This document shows, piece by piece, positions 7,185 through 9,625 of a stretch of 9,625 nucleotides of DNA. The position numbers were made by a program, and so were the translations under genes. The notes below the pieces were generated by a model. That model did not search any database, was not told the origin of the DNA, and saw only the letters and a list, made by a program, of their open reading frames with translations. How positions within the stretch are numbered: position 1 is the first letter of the stretch; each line of letters opens with the position of its first letter. Source of the DNA: Patescibacteria group bacterium (GTDB lineage Bacteria > Patescibacteriota > Minisyncoccia > Minisyncoccales > Minisyncoccaceae); the NCBI GenBank assembly GCA_012798645.1, contig JAAZMU010000016.1, positions 1 through 9,625 of the forward strand. The letters run 5' to 3'.

Positions 7185-7948
7185 TGAAAAGAAAAAAGAG
7201 AAGAAAATTAAGAAAACCTTTTTTCAAGAAAAAATCTTTCTGGTTTTTGTTTTTAGTTTTAATATCATCTTCTTTTCTTTTTTATTTTTCTTTATTCTCG
7301 TCACATTTTCAAGTTAAAGAAACTTCCATTTCAGGAATTCAGACTATACAAGAAGACAAGCTCTTGAAAAATTTTAAAAGTAATGCTACAATATCATTGA
7401 ACATCTTGGGTAATAATCTGACATCAGAAAGTCTGTTTATTCCATCTCAGGGAAAGATTTCTACACTATTAGAAAGTTTTCCAGAAATAGAAAATATCAA
7501 TATAAAAAAAGATTTCTTTACAAAGAAGATCACAATAGAAGTTAAAGAAAAAATACCTATTTGTATATGGTGTACTAAAGATGTTTGTGTTCTTTTAGAT
7601 AAAAATGCAACATTTATCAAAAACCACGAACAAGAATTAGGCTTCATTAGAATAAATGAGTATGCTGACTATAATGAAAATCTTAAATTATGGTCAAACA
7701 AAAGCAAACAAGATTTTATTCTAACACTTCTAACAATTTACAAAAACAACAACGATATAAAAGAATTTAACATATATACTGATAAATTTACTGGGGTGTA
7801 TAAAAATATTGATTTTATCTTTAGCCCCAAAGAAAGTATTGATTGGCAAATTCAAAAAATGAATATCGTATTAAAAAAACTCAACCATAACGTAAAAAGT
7901 CTAACCTATATAGATTTAAGATTCGGAGAACAAGTCATAATAAAATAG
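7184..7948 (+). CDS. ftsQ: FtsQ/DivIB-like cell division protein with POTRA domain
   Basis: FtsQ/DivIB is a bitopic divisome protein that links early division components to the peptidoglycan-synthesising machinery. The 254-residue product has a very basic cytoplasmic tail (MKRKKRRKLRKPFFKKK), one transmembrane helix at about 18-38, a POTRA domain from FQVKETSISGIQ (42-53) to the ITIEVKEKIP segment (116-125), and a beta domain ending YIDLRFGEQVIIK (242-254). The closing D-L-R-F-G element is characteristic of the family. Three cysteines in the extracytoplasmic beta domain (127, 130 and 135, in CIWCTKDVC) are unusual for E. coli-type FtsQ and could form a disulfide or bind metal. Start and stop are tight: the ATG overlaps the femAB TAA by one base. 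It is the last gene of the block, before a 127-base structured gap. Confidence 0.88.
   Translation: MKRKKRRKLRKPFFKKKSFWFLFLVLISSSFLFYFSLFSSHFQVKETSISGIQTIQEDKLLKNFKSNATISLNILGNNLTSESLFIPSQGKISTLLESFPEIENINIKKDFFTKKITIEVKEKIPICIWCTKDVCVLLDKNATFIKNHEQELGFIRINEYADYNENLKLWSNKSKQDFILTLLTIYKNNNDIKEFNIYTDKFTGVYKNIDFIFSPKESIDWQIQKMNIVLKKLNHNVKSLTYIDLRFGEQVIIK
7936..7941 (+). promoter_or_regulatory. Weak candidate -10 for the surface-protein transcript
   Basis: CATAAT at 7936-7941 lies in the last codons of ftsQ. It would start a transcript near 7948, placing the long helix at 7963-8053 close to the 5' end. There is no convincing -35 at the right distance (GATTTA at 7913-7918). The alternative is that the surface gene is simply read through from ftsQ. 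Low confidence. Confidence 0.25.
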
Positions 7949-7962
7949 TTCTTTGAAAAAAA

Positions 7963-8062
7963 TTCTACGGTAACTTTTTTATCCTTTTTTACCTAGTCCC
8001 GCTAGAGGATAGGCTGATTTTGTTTTGGAAAGTATTGAAAAGTTGCCGTAGAAAAAAACGGC
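7963..8062 (+). ncRNA. Structured 5' leader RNA, unidentified (possible cis-regulatory element)
   Basis: The gap between ftsQ and the surface-protein gene can fold strongly. Arms 7963-7978 and 8038-8053 form a 16-base-pair helix; the only deviation is a U-G pair (7971 with 8045). Inside, UAUCC 7980-7984 pairs with GGAUA 8007-8011, and CUAG 7993-7996 pairs with CUAG 8002-8005 around the loop UCCCG. The region 8012-8037 is left mostly unpaired. A competing hairpin, GCCGU 8045-8049 with ACGGC 8058-8062, shares bases with the long helix and ends one base before GGAGG. No U tract follows the long helix, so it is not an ordinary terminator. By eye it does not match TPP, SAM, cobalamin, glycine, c-di-GMP-I, fluoride, ZTP or guanidine riboswitch cores. 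It may regulate translation, stabilise the mRNA, or be a relic of a small inverted-repeat element. Confidence 0.6.
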
Positions 8063-8067
8063 GGAGG
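8063..8067 (+). promoter_or_regulatory. Strong Shine-Dalgarno of the surface-protein gene
   Basis: GGAGG at 8063-8067 is 8 bases before the ATG at 8076 and fixes that start. It is the only strong Shine-Dalgarno in the window; the other genes start from overlaps or A-rich leaders. It directly follows the 8045-8062 hairpin, so folding there could change access to it. Confidence 0.85.
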
Positions 8068-8075
8068 TTTTAATT

Positions 8076-9257
8076 ATGAGTATAAGAGACAGACTAAGCG
8101 ATTTCTCTCAAAAAATACGAGGGAAATTAGAGAGCAACAAACCACTTGCTGCTATTCTAATCATTGCAGGTGTTTTACTCATTGCACTCTTTATAAGTAT
8201 GGCACTCGGACTCCTTCCTGTTTGGATGACTACGTCTCCAAGCATTGAAGCAGAAACCACTTCTCTTGAAGTTGGACAAACAACAAGACTAACAGCAAAA
8301 ACTCCTTTCTCTCCAGACATTTATCACTTTGAATGGATCTCTAGCAATCCAAACATTGGAACAATTGCAAGTGAAGGTAAACAAGCTACTTTCACTGCAA
8401 AAGAGCCAGGAAAAACTACGATCACCTTTAAAGTAGATGGAAAAGCTGCTAACCAAGAGCTTCAAGTGTATTCTAAAGCATATCTTGACGCCTCACTACC
8501 TGAATCATGGGTCTATATAGGAAACGCGTATGACTACAACCTATTCTACCCAACTGACAGTGTTAAGATTAGTGAAGTTTACATTGAAAACGCCTACAAT
8601 CAGAGACTACCTGATGAAAAATTCTTTGAAGTTCTGCAAGGTCAGAAAAAACTCCTTATAGCAAACGATGTTGACCCAGGAAACTATGTATTTGTAGCCA
8701 AAGGCGTTGCTGAAAGCGATGGAAGAACTCTGAAAACCACATCTCCATTCACTGCTTTAACAGAAATTCTAAAAGGCTATTACCAATTCTCAATCTCAAA
8801 TGAGAATCTAATAGGTATAGAACCATGGCACTACAGTGCTATTGAGAACTTCATGAAAAATGAATTTGGAGTTGAAACAAGCCTAAGTAATGTAAAGTAT
8901 CAAGGAAAAAGTACAGAAGTTACATCCTTTAGAAGCAAGTACGTCTTCTACAGAGATCCAACAAGAGGCGATAAACTCTGCTATGAGATGGATGTAGCAG
9001 CAAAGGGAGGACAAGGGAGCGTAAAAACCTTTAACAAACTAACTACAAGAGCAAAAGATGGTACATCTTGGACTGTTGCCACAGACGGCATTATCTTCTT
9101 GGCTTATCCAGAGGGTCAATCATACTTCATGGATCCATTAGATAAAACCTTTGAAGTGGTTACAAATCCAACTACACAACCCACGCAAAAACCAGGAACC
9201 AACAACAATCCCAGCAATGGAGAAACAAACTCTCCATCTCCACCACCGCCAATTTAG
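8076..9257 (+). CDS. Membrane-anchored surface protein with BIG2/Ig-like domain
   Basis: The 393-residue product starts with a short basic, cytoplasmic segment (1-23), then one hydrophobic helix at about 24-46 (LAAILIIAGVLLIALFISMALG), which looks like a signal anchor because no cleavage site is obvious. Residues 56-132 form a bacterial Ig-like (BIG2) domain: ETTSLEVGQTTRLTA, then the FEWISSNPNIGTI strand pair and FTAKEPGKTTITFKV, the usual closing strands. Residues 135-362 are beta-rich and unrecognised, with one cysteine (302). The last 30 residues are rich in Thr, Pro, Asn and Ser and end in a run of prolines, a flexible tail. BIG2 domains occur in adhesins and surface proteins; a specific ligand cannot be inferred. 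GC is about 39% over the first 180 bases I counted, visibly richer than the serS block, and with the strong ribosome binding site this suggests high expression. Confidence 0.8.
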   Translation: MSIRDRLSDFSQKIRGKLESNKPLAAILIIAGVLLIALFISMALGLLPVWMTTSPSIEAETTSLEVGQTTRLTAKTPFSPDIYHFEWISSNPNIGTIASEGKQATFTAKEPGKTTITFKVDGKAANQELQVYSKAYLDASLPESWVYIGNAYDYNLFYPTDSVKISEVYIENAYNQRLPDEKFFEVLQGQKKLLIANDVDPGNYVFVAKGVAESDGRTLKTTSPFTALTEILKGYYQFSISNENLIGIEPWHYSAIENFMKNEFGVETSLSNVKYQGKSTEVTSFRSKYVFYRDPTRGDKLCYEMDVAAKGGQGSVKTFNKLTTRAKDGTSWTVATDGIIFLAYPEGQSYFMDPLDKTFEVVTNPTTQPTQKPGTNNNPSNGETNSPSPPPPI

Positions 9258-9288
9258 AGGAGAAGAATAACAAATATTTTTCTCCTCT
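9256..9288 (+). terminator. Long hairpin at the 3' end of the surface gene, probable terminator
   Basis: Bases 9256-9269 (starting inside the TAG stop) pair with 9275-9288 to give a 14-base-pair stem, including one G-U pair, around the 5-base loop ACAAA. The following bases, CTCCTATTTCTT, are pyrimidine-rich rather than a clean U tract, so termination may be partial. It could equally protect the 3' end of the mRNA. Confidence 0.6.
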
Positions 9289-9338
9289 CTCCTATTTCTT
9301 AATAAAAGTATTTAAAATATTTTTATTAGCAAATAAAA

Positions 9339-9344
9339 GATAAT
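9339..9344 (+). promoter_or_regulatory. Candidate -10 for the last gene
   Basis: GATAAT at 9339-9344 matches the -10 consensus at five of six positions and sits 12 bases before the ATG at 9357. No clear -35 is visible. The A/T-rich leader has no Shine-Dalgarno. If used, the mRNA would be nearly leaderless. Confidence 0.3.
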
Positions 9345-9356
9345 AAATTAAAAAAT

Positions 9357-9625
9357 ATGAAAAAACAAATCTTAAATACAATAAAAAGAAAGTTTCTATT
9401 CTTACTAGGAATAGTATTTCTAGGGACCTTTCTTTGCCACGGGATCTCTTTTGCGTCTAATTTCAATCAAGGCGTATCTGATTTTCCTCTAAGAGTAGGT
9501 AATGTCACTCAAAGCTCAGGAACTTTAAACTGGGGCACATCTTTATCAGGTGTTAATCCAGGAGATCAATTAAAGTTTCAAGTGTATTACCATAATGCAG
9601 GAAACTCTTCTGCAAGTAATAGTAA
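9357..9625 (+). CDS. Secreted or surface protein, DUF11/CARDB-like N-terminus (3' end outside window)
   Basis: An ATG at 9357 opens a frame that runs 89 codons to the window edge. The product starts with a signal peptide: basic MKKQILNTIKRK, hydrophobic core FLFLLGIVFLGTFL, and a likely signal peptidase I site after ISFA (about residue 33). A cysteine at 27 follows TFL, which does not match the lipobox, so lipoprotein processing is unlikely. The mature part contains NPGDQLKFQVYYHNAGNSSASN (about 67-88), which resembles the G-D-x-hydrophobic-x-V-x-Y-x-N-x-G pattern of DUF11/CARDB beta-sandwich repeats. Such proteins are common and often very long in Patescibacteria surface loci. It follows the Ig-like surface gene in the same direction but beyond a long hairpin, so it probably has its own promoter. 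The coding call is solid; the domain name rests on a short stretch. Confidence 0.72.
   Translation, partial: MKKQILNTIKRKFLFLLGIVFLGTFLCHGISFASNFNQGVSDFPLRVGNVTQSSGTLNWGTSLSGVNPGDQLKFQVYYHNAGNSSASNS

Noticed and set aside
7963..8053. Rho-independent terminator for ftsQ
   Set aside because: The long helix is followed by an A run, not a U run, on the plus strand, and the gap leads straight into a strong ribosome binding site.
1..9625. tRNA or rRNA genes, CRISPR arrays, transposases
   Set aside because: No cloverleaf, regularly spaced direct repeats, or transposase-like product was seen on either strand; nearly all sequence is explained by the listed genes.

Overview
The window is AT-rich and gene-dense. 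It most likely comes from a Patescibacteria (Candidate Phyla Radiation) genome, probably Parcubacteria or Microgenomates. The reasons are a seryl-tRNA synthetase with a diverged class II motif 3 region of the kind I associate with that radiation, a MurF-type ligase with an added membrane N-terminus, a FemAB protein, a short FtsQ/DivIB, and large Ig-like or DUF11-like surface proteins. Three genes stop on TGA inside tight overlaps, so TGA is read as stop and the TGA-glycine lineages (Gracilibacteria/Absconditabacteria) are unlikely. The lineage call rests on remembered family resemblance, not on a search.

Layout. Positions 1-378 (minus strand) hold the 5' part of an ORF that resembles a ThyA-type thymidylate synthase and has a good divergent promoter at 397-425. 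From 498 a rightward block begins: serS, an alpha/beta hydrolase, a membrane-anchored MurF-like ligase and a DegT-family PLP aminotransferase, each overlapping the next by 4-8 bases. A 59-base gap with TTGACA- and TATAAT-like elements separates this from a second tight block: ybaB/ebfC, an unnamed small TIM-barrel protein, a FemAB family transferase and ftsQ, with spacings from +1 to -11 bases. Then comes a 127-base gap carrying a strongly structured leader, a BIG2/Ig-like surface protein with a strong Shine-Dalgarno, a long hairpin that starts in its stop codon, and the first 89 codons of a secreted protein.

Function. The two blocks read as an envelope and division locus. The MurF-like ligase would finish the peptidoglycan stem peptide. 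FemAB would add interpeptide-bridge amino acids from aminoacyl-tRNA. FtsQ belongs to the divisome, and the DegT aminotransferase probably builds an amino sugar or related envelope precursor. SerS at the head of the block could supply Ser-tRNA to FemAB, but that is inference. The last two genes make surface proteins.

The most interesting unexplained element is the leader at 7963-8062. A 16-base-pair helix, perfect if one G-U pair is allowed, encloses a second compound hairpin. The 3' arm of the long helix shares GCCGT with a competing short hairpin that ends one base before the GGAGG ribosome binding site. This is the geometry of a translational switch or a structured stability element. I could not match it to a known riboswitch class by eye.
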